Shown here: piece after piece, positions 20,837-32,111 of the stretch
How positions within the stretch are numbered: the stretch's first letter is position 1
How the letters are laid out: each line of letters begins with the position of its first letter
DNA from: Cladosporium sp. IMV 00045
Lineage: Eukaryota; Ascomycota; Dothideomycetes; Cladosporiales; Cladosporiaceae
NCBI GenBank assembly: GCA_001931905.2
Contig: MSJI02000639.1
Coordinates: 1-43,508 of the forward strand
Reading direction: 5' to 3'
DNA length: 43,508 bases
Notes under the pieces: model-generated
Database searches by the model: none
Seen by the model: the letters and a program-made list of their open reading frames with translations, nothing else
Told to the model about the DNA's origin: nothing
Position numbers and translations under genes: made by a program

Positions 20837-23606
20837 TCAGAACAGAAGCCGAAGCTCGTAGCCGGAAGTGGTGATGTTGTTGAGAGAGGAAATGTCGCCA
20901 TCACATTGCAGGTCAACGTCGTCCCAGGCGTTACCCGCCATGCCTGGTGATTCTTCAACTTCTGCGAACTCTGCAGTCATATCTTGGCCTTCAGGAAGCT
21001 CGCGGACACAGTCGTCATCAAACAGAACTTGCAGACCGTTCTGGCTGATGCGAACAGTTCGTACGATGTCGGTAGGTTCGACGTCGCACTTGAGTCCAAC
21101 TGCATTGATGAAATCTTTGTATGTTCGGTTCACCAAGTAGACCGCGCGGTGGTAGTTGTCCCTTGGACTCTTGTTGGCGAAGCGCGGCTGAATGTATACG
21201 CAAGCCGCAGGCTTGACAACGCGCTCTGGTGGAGGTTGATAGCCTGGATCGACACCAACAGCCTCCACCCAGCCAGAAATTGCTCCGGTCCTCGGCGAAC
21301 GAGTCTGAACCTTAACCGGCTGGTTGTCGGGCGGGCTTGCAAGTTGCTGAGGGTCCGTGGCTTTGATGTCACCAATCGCAGTCTGCGGCTGAGGGCGCCA
21401 TTCGCTGGAGTTGACGCGCGAGACGCCTGCGTAAGGCGTAGGTTGCTGCAAAGTAGAATCCCTGCGGCTTTCTCCCAGAGAGTTGCTACTCGGGGTGGGA
21501 GAGACCAAAGACAATGCGTCGCCGTTTTGGTTGCTCTGTCCATCCCACGCCTGGTCCATAGACTCAGACTTGATCTGGTCGTTCTCACCAGACATCTTCA
21601 CGGGGTGAAGATCTGGATCATCCTGTTCGGCGCCACGCAAGTAAAGAACTGAAGCAGGTCTGGTTGAGCTGAACATGTCCTGGAGGGTCATGAGCTTCAT
21701 CTGAAGGTCTTCCTCCGCACTCCCACGAGCGCTAGTCGTCACGGTAGAGTCCACGGACCAAGTTCTCCTATGCTTGGGAACCTTGCCAGGTCTGTCCATC
21801 ATGCCAGCCTTTGCGACAAAAGATCCGCTGCGCTTGCGCTTGCTGTTGTCTCGCATGCCGGACTCAATTTGAGCAATCTGTTGGTTCATCTTCTCCATGG
21901 TCTTCTTGACGTGCGCAACGTCGTTGGAAAGCTTGCGCTCGGCACCGTGGTCGCGGAAAAGCTTGACTTTGCAGAAGCACACTTCAGAGTCCGGAGAGGG
22001 CTTACTGTTGGATGAGAGGTCTGCAACGACCTCGGTCTTCGCACAAAGACGTACTGGGATACCCTTCACGCCCTTAGAATGGCTAAAATCGGTGGATAGG
22101 AAGTTGAAGCGGACTGCAATTGGGCATTCGGAAGCGCCCGCCGGAGGAGTCCAGGTTACGCAAAATCCATCAAATGAAGCGCTGTCCAGCTCGACACGAG
22201 GCTTGCTCGGATCCTCAGTACCAGTTGCTGGCGTCGAGTCGACGTATTCCACAGCCTGGAGCCGGCCGCCTCTCTGGTGCGCTTCATTAGTACCGCGCCC
22301 TTCCTTCCAGAGCTGCCAGCAAGCGGCAGGCTTGCGTCGTTGCTGCTCGTCTTCGAACGATACACGCACGAAAGTACGGTATTTCAAAGGAGCGATCGGT
22401 TGCTGACCACGAGTGTCGACAACATTGAGCGTGTACGCTTGGCCTTTGTTGAGGTAGGTGATCGGAATTTCATCAGAGTGCTTGATCATCGCGGTGGGTG
22501 CATTGAGAGTGGCATGGAATCGGAATCTGTAAATGTCAGAGTCGTGCAACTCCTAGGAGCAAGAAATGATGACTTACTTTTCGCCGTTCGGATGGAATGA
22601 TGGAGGCGGCATTGACTGGTGAAAGCTCTGCGGATGCATCAGCATCTCGGGTGATTGTTGCTGCGAGTGCTGCGCGGTGTCGAGATCCAGGCTGATGTCC
22701 CCGACGGGCGAATCATCCATATTCCCTTGATCGAAAGATGGCTGGTGGCTCAGTTGGTGCGGCGCAAAGGTCTGTTGCGGTGGTTGGGAGTGCAACTGGT
22801 GCATTTGGAACGGGTTCACATTCTGGAAATGGCCTTGTTGCTGCGGTTGGAATTGGTTTTGCATGTGCGGATGGAACCCATTGAAGGCAGAAGCTGCATG
22901 TCCAGCATGCAGTCCACCGTTCAGAGCACCCTCGGAGGTAGGCATAGAAAGAGGTGTTCCTAGCCCAAGGTGGAATGATGGCGTGTGCAGGTCACCGGCA
23001 GTGGGGTGAAAAATCGTATTAGTGCCGCCGGGAGTAGGTGTATAGTAGCCCGTGAGCTGGTTCGAGAAGTTGAATCCATGGTTGTTTGGGTCAAGGAACG
23101 AGGGGGTCAATCCCGTGCTCCCAAAATTCCAGTCATTGGAGGCTCGAGGCGTGGGCTCGGCATTTTGCAAATCGGAAGGATTCATGACCTTTACATCTTG
23201 CGATTGAACGGCGCCAGCAGTAGATCTGAAAGACTGTTAGCAGAAGCTCGACGGTACGTATGCTCCTCCACGCAGGAGGCGCAGCAGTATACGCTTTTGC
23301 AGCGCAGAGGGCGAAGCATACCCTGAGATGCCAGCCGGCGCATCGTTGCTGAACGCGGTCGCGCCAGGCGCGACCTGTGAGATGTCGGAGGTAGAGACAT
23401 TGGGGCCCAACCCAGAGAATTTGGACTTGAAGTTCTCGTACAATTCGGCGGGCGGTTTCTGTGTTGTTCGTCTATTGCACCTCGGATTAGCTCGTTGCCT
23501 AAACAGCGCGCGAAAGCGCGGGAAGTGCTGAAGCTGAACGGTGTGGCCGTGGAGGCTTTGCACTGCAAGCTGTGGCAGCAGCACGCGGGACGCACCTGGT
23601 GAACAT
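20837..23606 (-). CDS. Grainyhead/CP2 family transcription factor
   Basis: A sequence-specific DNA-binding factor. In Neurospora the Grainyhead-like member (csp-2) controls conidial separation and wall remodelling, so a similar role is inferred. Minus-strand exons are 23596-23606, 23322-23471, 22578-23225 and 20837-22526, with introns of 124, 96 and 51 bp, giving 832 residues. The first exon is only 11 nt (MFTR). The N-terminal part holds KPPAELYENFKSKFSGLGP and a long Gln/His/Asn/Pro-rich region (about 100-265). The CP2 DNA-binding domain begins near residue 270 with KFRFHATLNAPTAMIKH and continues through ITYLNKGQAYTL and FCVTWTPPAGASECPIAVRF. A Ser/Pro-rich linker follows, then a C-terminal ubiquitin-like/dimerisation-type region. 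The splice at 22526/22578 restores EKFRFH. The 5' end is the least certain part; a further upstream exon is possible. Confidence 0.88.
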
Positions 23607-26528
23607 GTTTGCGTTTGACCGGTCAACGGGGCATTGGGAGGGTGCAGGAAAGCCGGAGTCGTCCTTTTGAAGGCAGCAGAGGATCGTGAGGCCTTGCTAC
23701 TGGGGCACGGTAGGCAAAGTGAAACAAGAGATGAAGGTACAGAGGAGACGGACGAGCAGCCACTTCAAATGACCGCCACAGCGAGCTAAGGCAAGGCTAC
23801 CGGGGTGCAAAGGGTCCGAGCGACACCTACCGCATCGTCCGGGCGCTGGCGTGCAGACGCGCCCAGCAATCCCGGCGCTCCGCCGTCAACCCATGAGTTT
23901 TGCCGCGTGTCTACTAGGCCTAGATTGGGCCTTGTTGTCGCTGGCCGGCGAGGGGTGCGCCTCGTGAGGCGGTGCAGAGTGGCGCTAGCTATCAGGGCAA
24001 GAGTGGCTCATTGGTCGTGTTGGCCGAGCAGAATCATGAGGAAAATCATGAGGAATGGTGGTGATGTGTGCGTTGTGACCGGCGAGATCCCTGATCCTTG
24101 CACAAGAGGCACAGAGGCGATGTGGCTCAGCAGCTGCTCGAGATCCACACCTGCTGCGACCTAGATGTGCTCATCGGCCAATGACCAGAGCCACGGCCTT
24201 TACCGCAACACGGCAATGGCGAGAAAAAGACGTCTGGCGAACCTCTCTGGCATCAGCCTTGTGGAAGTTCCCCCGAACTCGCCTAATCGATGGGGTAGTC
24301 GTGCACCCCGGCAACTATCCCAATTTCCAACATGACCCGCTCGCTCGAGGCCCGCTGTCACCCCCGGTCATTAAACTATCGTCACGCCTCCGACGGCAAT
24401 GTTGCCCTCTGCGGAGGCAGAAGCACAACACACGATCGTGCGCGCGATATGGAGGCTCAGGAAAGGCAAAGGCCAATGTGCGGATATTAGGTGCCGTGTG
24501 AGGTTGGATCGCGTGGCTGAGACGCCACGGTGACATCGCCAGGCGCGCTGGACAGAGTTCGCAACGGAGGTGATCTGCATTCTTCCCAGAGATCGGGTCG
24601 CAGTGGCCTGCTGTAACGTACAACTGATTGGCGATCTACAGGCCAGCAGCATACGGCAACGCGACTGGTGTTACAAATACTGCATCAGTTGCGTGCCTAG
24701 CTGGTCTGCTTCTGCCCAAAAGTCTTTCCTCTCACATCGATGTCTCTCGCCTCCGATAGGCCAGAACACGTGCCTCTAGGCGTTCTACGAAGCGAAATGA
24801 CACCCGCGCTTGGACCGGCGAATCATGTTCCCCGTCTTGCTTGCAATATGTGTAGTCTATTGCAAATGATAACCTAGGCTTTGAACCCGTGGAGTTGGGA
24901 GACTCCCCTCGGTGATCGCTTGCATGGTACTTTCATCATTAGTGAATTTGTACATCATTACAGTCGATTGACGTCCGGACAGTCTCGAAAGGTGCGCTTG
25001 GCAACGCTGTTACCAGCAGGCCCGGTGAAGGGCACTGGCAGCATTTCTATATGTGCCGTGCCGCAACTAAAGGCGGCTCCTGGGTCATGGCTTTCTATTG
25101 CTGTAATAATGCCATCCGGCTACAGAATTGGATCACTCCGAAGGAGTACCTTGCAACTGCCGCACTGCTCCACTCGAGCTATCGATGTCATACTTTAATC
25201 CTAAGAGATTGAAGTTTCGAGAGGCCCTTCTGGCCTATACCAGCGAGCACGCCATGAACGCTGATCGGGTGGCTGTGCAAGAGATACCTGTGGCACAGGG
25301 CTAGCGATCTTCACACCCTAAGAGCCTTTGACTTTTACCGCGTCCGTTATGGTGTCAGGCCTGCTAAGGGATTGACAGCTGTGCAGGTGGCTGACGCGGA
25401 CGTTGATCAATGTTGTGAGAAACGGTTTTGTGAGGATCGACCGGCTTCTCTACGCTCATACGGCGGGTTCTGGGTGCATGCCTGACCACAGACGGGCATC
25501 TCCGGGTCAGCCACAGTCATGGCGTCACTAGCACGGGAGCGTGGCAGAGAGTGGCAGAGTCACGAGGATGCGACAAGCCTTCTGATAAGAGGAAACTCTC
25601 CGCCGTTCGCTTTGGAGAGATCGTTGGAACGCTACTGTACGTTGTTGTCTCAGGCGGGGTTGGGCGCTCACGCGCGTGTGAGATCTTGACGTCGGTGAGA
25701 GGCGATCGCGAGCGAAGTGAGCGTATTCGAAGGCTTGACCGCGATTGCCATCTCCCGTGACTCTCGTTGGCTCCAAGCAAAAATGCCGGGAGACGCCGCA
25801 CCTCGTAGGACGTCACGCGGATCAGAGGGCATACCGTGGCCCCAGTCCTCTCGGCAGTGGGCATAACGCCAAGGGCCAGCAAGCGGCAGCAAAAGAAAGA
25901 CACCGTCACAGCCGTTGTCGCCCGCTCGAGCCGTTGTCGACATGGTCGGAGTAAACACCATAGAATATTCTGCGTTCAGATAAACGGGGAAACGGTTTTG
26001 GTCAGGCATGAAGATGAAACGCGCCATGTCCCTGGCTAGGCAGTAACATTCCGCTCCAATCATCTTGTGAGGTCATTTTCTGTGGACATACTTGTCCAGC
26101 GATCGCATGCCAACTCATTCTTCCATACCGCCAACTTCTCATCATCATGACCGTGCATGGTGCGTTGTGGACGACCGCAGGTCCTGGGCGTGCACCAAGA
26201 ACAATCAGACGTCACTCCCAAATCGCGTGTGGTTTCATGGTGCATTCGAATTGTTTCATGTGGTCACTCTGTCACCGGTGGACGCAACTTGTACCGCAGT
26301 CACCTCCAATGGCAACGGCGCTGAGAAAGCGGAGGTATGTACTGTAATGAAGACTACACTAATGCAGGTGAAGACGTCTTGAAGAACCATTGAGCGTGCA
26401 GTACAGAGCAACGTCAGGTCAACCGCTGCGGTCACCAATACTGTGCCCTTTCTCTCGTGGCGCAGCGATTCGAATATTGGTACCGTCAATCGTTGCCCAT
26501 TTTTCGGGCTTGTCAGTCCTCAACAACA
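23607..26528. other. Long gene-poor region upstream of the Grainyhead gene
   Basis: At 2.9 kb this is the longest stretch without a recognised gene. It lies 5' of the Grainyhead gene and 3' of the orphan gene at 26529-28713. Short frames (23805-24164, 24181-24501 and 24881-25198 on plus; 25517-25909 and 25668-26063 on minus) carry no recognisable domain and show no splice-supported continuity. Long upstream regions are common for fungal developmental regulators, so promoter or long 5' UTR sequence is the simplest reading. No transposon ends, tRNA or long repeat were seen. Confidence 0.4.
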
Positions 26529-28713
26529 TCATTGCCATTCTTTGCCCTCGTCTCGGGAGCCTAGATGCGCAAGCGGACGTGTGTTCTCCGATGCCGTAAT
26601 TGACGGTTGCACTCTTGGACTCGGCCGATCGCTTGGAACACCTCGCATGGGACAAATGGCCTCCACGGATGGAGCGTTCGAGACGTCGACAGTGCCACCG
26701 CCTCCAACGGGGCTGCTGCCTTTGGCCCTGGGTGTACTCGCGTGTACAGCGTTCATATGGTCTACCAGGCTCCAGTGAATCGTCCCTGCAGCATCGTTCG
26801 AGCTGACGCCTGCACTACTGTGCGTCCTTTCCGGGTCCAGACGGCTCGTGGCCCTTGGGAACACTTGAACAGGCGCCACGCGCGAGACAGTGGCTACATC
26901 GTCCGGGGCAGTGCTGTGCAAGGAACGCATGCTGTAGACCGAGCTTGTCGCTGAGCTGACCTCATGCGCTGGCGTGGCTGGACGGTCAGAATCCTTCGTC
27001 ACGGTGAGCAAGCTGGTGGTTGAATCCTCGCGTTCTTGCCTCTGCTTTGCCAAAGGTGCATTGTACGCTGGACTTGGTATCTTGGTTGTCATTCGACTGG
27101 ATGTTGTCCGAGCCGACGTAGTGGGGCTGGATTCGATTGGTGAGAGGTCGCCTGAGGCAGAAGCCGCTGGCCCATAAGGGCCACCCAATGGAAAAGATGA
27201 TAGCGATGCACTTTTGCGGAGGGGACTCTCGCGAGTGAACATTTTAGGGCTTGCGGTTACGATGAGGCCAGTATCATCGCCCACCTCGAACGAGAATCTT
27301 TTATTCTCAGGGGTAGATTCGAGGTTAGGCTGAGGCTTCAGCTTGTTGAAGAAGCCCATGATGTGGGACGGTCTGCGAACGGGAGCTGTGTGAGGCGTCT
27401 TCGCCACCGGCGCGGTGACCACTCGCTGAAGCTGCAAGTTCTCCTGGTGCTGAACGGCTGGAGTTTCCGTAGGCGTCGAACGATGGAATAGTTCGAGCAA
27501 GCGCGGTATGATTGACTCGGCACTGACACCCCTTTGACGGGATAGGTTGATAGCAATTCGACGAATTTCCGCCATGTCGCTGTCACCTGCTGATCCAACT
27601 TGTTCACTACTGACACGCAGCCCTTTGTCGCTGGCCTCATCAGGGAGAAAGTCGCCAGCACAGCTGAAGGTAGAGGTAGTGTCGTCAGAAAAGCTGACCC
27701 TCGCATCGATTGCCGACTGCTGCTGCTTATCTGCTCGCGTCTTCTCTATGAGGCTGATTTCTTCCAGGTAAGACGCCTGAAGAAATGATGTACTCGGGAG
27801 GTTGGGCGGCGGTGAACCAAACGGTAGGTCCGCGTGAATGCTTGTCTTGGAGGTCTTCTTTGTGAGTTTCTTGGACAACTTGGCAATCTTCGCTGACGGC
27901 GATGCTGGGCGATTCTTCATCGTTGCTGCACGCAGTCAGTGATACCACTCATGTGAGCGTACCTCTTCTTTCAAGCATACCTCTCTGACTGCTCCACGAC
28001 GGATCTTCAAACCGTTTCGTCTTTTCGAGGAATTCGAAGACCGTCTCCTTGCCATCGTCTTCACCACAGTCGTCATCAGGGCTGCCCATCTGTTTTCTCC
28101 TCCGAACAAGACTGTCTTGTCTCACCAGCGCGACCTCTGCAACGCCGCGCTTGCCCTTCGCGATAATGAGCTCCAGTCTCTTGATCTCGGCTTTGTAGGT
28201 CCTTTTTTCTTCCTCCCACTTCCGTTCGGTCGCTTGCATGGCCGAACGTTCAGCAAGTCGACCTCGCAACTCCTCGTCTAATTTCTCCTGTAGCTGATTC
28301 TTCTCATCTGCCAGATTCCTGTACGCCTCGAAGATTTGCAAGAGTGTGCCGTTGAATCGCGGCTCGAGTGCATCGTATGGGTGAGACATCAAACGGCACA
28401 TAATGGCGTGGGTCAGTTGGTCGGGGCTAGGTGCAGGGTATGGGTCCTCCACGACCCAGGAAGGGAAGCGTTGTTCGCGATACTCGGACAACGCAGCCTC
28501 GGGCTCTGGCTCTGGCTTGATCAAGGAGGCAAAGGGACCAGGCTGCGACAGGTAAGACGACAGTTTCGGTCGAAGTCCCCTTTTTGGTGTCGGGGGTCGG
28601 CTAGCCATGGCAGACGATGGGCGCGTGTCTTGGTCCGGGTCTGGCATGTCCAGCATGGGCGTGCGTGATCGTGAAGGCGGGATCCTGCGGCGCCATTGAG
28701 GGATGTCCGCCAT
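26529..28713 (-). CDS. Orphan coiled-coil, Ser/Pro-rich protein
   Basis: Exons are 27981-28713 and 26529-27925 (minus), joined across a 55-bp intron with a GTATGC donor, an ACTGAC branch site and a GCAG acceptor, giving 709 residues. I do not recognise the family. It starts MADIPQWRRRIPPSRSRTP, basic and proline-rich. A block at about 85-120 (WVVEDPYPAPSPDQLTHAIM and following) looks folded. A charged coiled coil runs at about 120-190. From exon 2 onwards it is low-complexity Ser/Thr/Pro with basic patches (KIAKLSKKLTKKTSK) and short islands such as FSFEVGDDTGLIVTASP. There is no signal peptide or membrane segment. An upstream in-frame ATG at 28851 would add 46 residues of poor character. It may be a cytoskeletal or scaffold protein, but that is only an impression. 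Confidence 0.68.
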
Positions 28714-29576
28714 CTCGGCGACGATGGAATGGGGTGATAGTTCGCAGATGTTGTGTGCCTCTTCGAGTGGGTTTGGAGTGAATGCGAGGGGTGCGCAAGA
28801 GATATGGCGTTGGAATAAGAAACGTGAGCACCAAGGAAAGCGCGAAGCCATTCACAAAGGAAGGCGCAACTGCCTGACTTCTTCGACTGACGAACACTCT
28901 AGGTTAATTCGAGCTTGGGCATGAAGCCTACAATTGACGACACGAGAAGGCTGCTACTACATTCTCTTCTTCGTAACACATCCTTCCGTGTATACAAATT
29001 GCATGTCCGCTGCTATATCTTGGGCAAAAAAAAAGCCGCATACTGCATGCATGAACTAGAGGCTTGAACGTTTTGGGACTAGAAATGTGATTCAACGAGT
29101 TCTGATTTATTGCATTATGTATGAAACATACGATTGCTGTGAACAAAGCACATCCTTCTGGATTAGATGTCGCCACCTCTTCATGCACCGACGCAGACAG
29201 AAAAATCAACGCTGGTGTTTGGTAATGAGCAGGCAGTTCCCGAAGAAACTCGATCTTGGCACGTAAAGATAATCCTTCAGTCTGTCGAACATGGAGATGG
29301 CTCGACGCTGTACACACATATGCCTTGCGCTCTGTACAAGCAGCGCATTTGAAAGAAGCCTCAACGAGCCATGGTCGTGAAGAGAGAAGCGTGGAACAGT
29401 ACAAACCAGAAAACGTGAGGCCGGGTCGTGGAAAGTTTGAAGGATTCGGGTCTCATAGCCACCTCAACTGAGCTACGCGCAGAACAGTCCCGTAAAACTC
29501 AAAAAAGGTGCCGGCTTGCCATCGTAAACGCCCAAGTTGTTTTGCTTAGAAAATTTTGTCTTCCTTAGGTCGTCGC
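28714..29576. other. Intergenic region between orphan gene and eL29
   Basis: These 860 bases hold the promoter of the orphan gene and the 3' end of eL29. An open frame at 28928-29404 (minus) is Cys-rich but without family features. A short A-run lies near 29027-29035. A tRNA-like D-arm sequence near 29460-29480 has no matching T-arm. No gene is called. Confidence 0.45.
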
Positions 29577-30017
29577 TTACGCCGCATCCCTCTTGCCCTC
29601 CTTAACCTCCTTCTGCATCGGTTGTTAGCATCCAGTCTGCGGTCGTGTTTCTGAGAATCGTGGAGACGTACCAGGGCCCTCATGGTACCGTGGAGAGCAT
29701 GCCTGTGGTTGCGGCGGAACTTGGGGTCAGTACCCTTGAGCGAAGGGTATCTGTGGGTCTTCGGCTTCTTGATGCTGTGTGCGCATTCTCGTCAGTCCTC
29801 GCTCCTGTTGTACATGGCCATTTCTCATCGTCCTCCAGCGAATGGTTCAGGGGTGCAATGGCGCGGTCGTGGAGGGCGATCGGAGGTGAGGTCGTTCGTA
29901 CCCGTTCTTGTGAGCCTTCTTGCTCTGGTTGTGCTGGGAGCTGTTCTTTGACTCTGTGGGAAAAGGTCAGTACTGCGGCAAATTTCCCTGTGCGCGGATT
30001 CTGAACATACTGGCCAT
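29577..30017 (-). CDS. RPL29: 60S ribosomal protein eL29
   Basis: A small basic protein of the large cytosolic ribosomal subunit. Four minus-strand exons: 30011-30017 (7 nt), 29902-29953, 29672-29774 and 29577-29612; introns of 57, 127 and 59 bp. The total is 198 nt, 65 residues. The product starts MAKSKNSSQHNQSKKAHKNG, then IKKPKTHRYPSLKGTDPKF, and ends EVKEGKRDAA. This is the whole conserved eL29 sequence at normal length. The first intron splits codon 3 after only seven coding bases. The last intron has a TGCTAAC branch site. Many introns in a short ribosomal protein gene are usual in filamentous fungi. Because each exon is short, ordinary open-reading-frame searches miss this gene. Confidence 0.96.
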
Positions 30018-30989
30018 GGCGACGGCTTGCTCGTGTCAAAGGGCTATGTGTCGGCTTCGTTTGGCGTGGTCGTCTAGAATCCGCGGTTTGACGTTGGAGA
30101 AAGTCGAAAAGGTGTGCTGTGCTGGAGCGCACGGACGGCTTGGCGGATGTTGGCGGTTGTAGAACTTCACCACAAGCCTGTGAGGTCTGGCGGGCGCTGC
30201 ACTTGATCAAGAGGGTCGTTGCGACTAAAATCATGAGATCATTTTTATGTATAGCATTGGCTGTCATTTGAATATCGGTCAACAATGGCATACGGCTTTT
30301 GATCTGAGCGAATGTCGTCAAAGAGTGATGTTGCCCCATGAACGATCTGATGCATCGGCTTCTTAAGCCTACAATTTTGCGATCGTTTGATGACTTGATG
30401 GGCTGACCGCACGACCAAGCTCATCAACAACAATGGCGGTATGGGATGGATCAATAACCATAGTAAACGATCAGCCATGTTGCAATGTGTTATTCCAATG
30501 TAATTCACATCATACTTTCAGGAGTTTTCAATGTTTCATACCGATCTTGGGTCGAAGTTTGCATCGATGCCGGGCATCGTGAATGTAGAAGAGACTACGA
30601 GACCCAACCGGCTCCTGATCTCTATTGCACAACGTATACATACATATGGCTCGTAGCTTAGTGTAGCCATCGTGGAATTACTGGCACACTCTGCATTCCT
30701 GCAATAAATTGAGAATTGACTGATCGAGCCATGTCCTTCGAGCCTGTTGGAGGAGATAGGGTTAGGGTTATATGCCCATCGACAATGAATTGTCAAATCA
30801 TTGCTATTGTAGTGTGAGGCTCATTTCACTGAAATGAAAGTCCAGACCGCAGTGAATATGCCATTCGCATTTAAGCTTCGGTCAATATAGCAAACTGCAA
30901 CATCTCCTTGACTTGAAGAGGAGGGTCACTATAGACATCAGACACCAAACATCAATTTCAAAAGTCTCCTGTCCACGAACACTGTCCGG
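30018..30989. promoter_or_regulatory. Divergent promoter region between eL29 and the acetyltransferase
   Basis: A region of 970 bases with two divergent starts. It contains two and a third units of TTAGGG-type sequence at 30757-30770. Elsewhere it is AT-richer than its surroundings. No gene is seen in either strand. Confidence 0.5.
30757..30770. promoter_or_regulatory. Telomere-like TAGGGTTAGGGTTA motif
   Basis: Two tandem AGGGTTA units, about 220 bases before the acetyltransferase start and 740 before the eL29 start. TTAGGG-like sites bind Tbf1-type factors and occur in ribosomal protein gene promoters of several ascomycetes. A regulatory role at eL29 is therefore possible but not shown. 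Confidence 0.4.
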
Positions 30990-32016
30990 ATGTCAGCACC
31001 AACGAAACCCGACGAGCACTCTCAACAGAGAACTTCGGTCACGCAAGCCGTCCAAAAAGCAACAAAACCCGCACTGATATCCTTCCCGGCCGCAAATGAA
31101 GACTACCGTTACTTGCGCAAGCGTGCCTCCATTCTTTGCGCAGAGTTCAATGCCCAAATAATCGATGGTTCGAACGAAGAACGCTGTCGGGCTTGGAAAG
31201 CGTACGCTCGTATCCTGCGTCAGTATGTGAAGATCAAATGCTGACGATTCTCTAGAATTGTCGATCCCAGTAACACCAATATCGACGCAGAATGCCCAAT
31301 GATCAAGGGGCCGATCCATATCGACTACGGGACGAACATTGACATCCATCATACTTGCTTCATCAATCGAGATTCCGTGATTGTCGACTCGCCAGAGATC
31401 GATATCAGCATTGGCGCCAATACGCTCATTGGAACTGGAGTGAGACTACTAGGCGTGACGCATCCAATCGATTGGAGAGAAAGGCAGGGCAGACAGGGTC
31501 CGAGCTTGGCAGGAAACGTGAGCACAGGAAATGATTGCTTTATTGGATGCGGTGTGATTGTGCTGTGAGTCCAGCAAGATCTTATGACCATTATTTGCAA
31601 TGCTAATGCGACTGCATAGACCCGGCGTGACCATTGGAGATGGCTGCGTGGTTGGCGCAGGATCCTTGGTCACAAAGTCCATCCCCCCTTACCACGTCGC
31701 TGTTGGTAACCCGGCTCGTATCGTTCGGAAAGTGGCGCTTGACGTGGCGGATGCACCAGGGTTATCATACGTGCTTGATAAAGGCCGCCTTCTCGTCCAC
31801 AGACCAGAGTTAAGCGAAGGAGAGGAAAATGTCGACCAAGAATCCTCGGTACATGGAGAATGCCCCCAAGATGAAGGTCACCTTCTCCAGAAATTCAGGT
31901 CCTTCACGGGCGATATGTTGGTTGAATCCGGATTTTTCGGCAAGACGATGCTGAATGTTGGCATGATAGTCCTGCCTTTCAGCCTGGGGTATCTTCTTGG
32001 AAAGTTTTCAAGCTGA
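30990..32016 (+). CDS. Maltose/galactoside O-acetyltransferase-like protein with C-terminal membrane segment
   Basis: A left-handed beta-helix (hexapeptide) acetyltransferase expected to move acetyl from acetyl-CoA to a sugar or related hydroxyl. Exons are 30990-31222, 31256-31564 and 31620-32016, giving 312 residues. The N-terminal mac-type region holds [19 protein letters not shown]. The core has [18 protein letters not shown], the catalytic-type THPID with His147, then [20 protein letters not shown] and [13 protein letters not shown]. These enzymes normally stop near 200-220 residues. Here about 90 further residues follow: an acidic linker, then a hydrophobic helix at about 290-308 and the end GKFSS, like a tail anchor. 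Intron 1 is only 33 nt but has donor GTATGT, branch GCTGAC and acceptor CTAG, and it contains an in-frame TGA. A 48-nt version (to 31270) also keeps frame. Confidence 0.85.
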
Positions 32017-32111
32017 AGTAGGCGTATGAAATCGAGTCGTAGTCGGAGTTGTCGCCTATTCTCCAAAAAAGATATGCGAAAAAATTTCGCATTCGCAGCC
32101 TTGAACCCGCC

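Noticed and set aside
23805..25198. Several 100-120-residue plus-strand frames in the large gap
   Set aside because: Arg/Pro-rich chance frames in GC-rich sequence; no domain, no consistent splicing.
28928..29404. 158-residue Cys-rich minus-strand frame
   Set aside because: No family features. It sits in the AT-richer 3' flank of eL29 and has no supporting splice signals.
29445..29485. tRNA-like stretch on the minus strand (GTAGCTCAGTTGAGG resembles an A-box/D-arm)
   Set aside because: No B-box or T-arm follows at the right distance, and no anticodon stem or acceptor stem can be paired.
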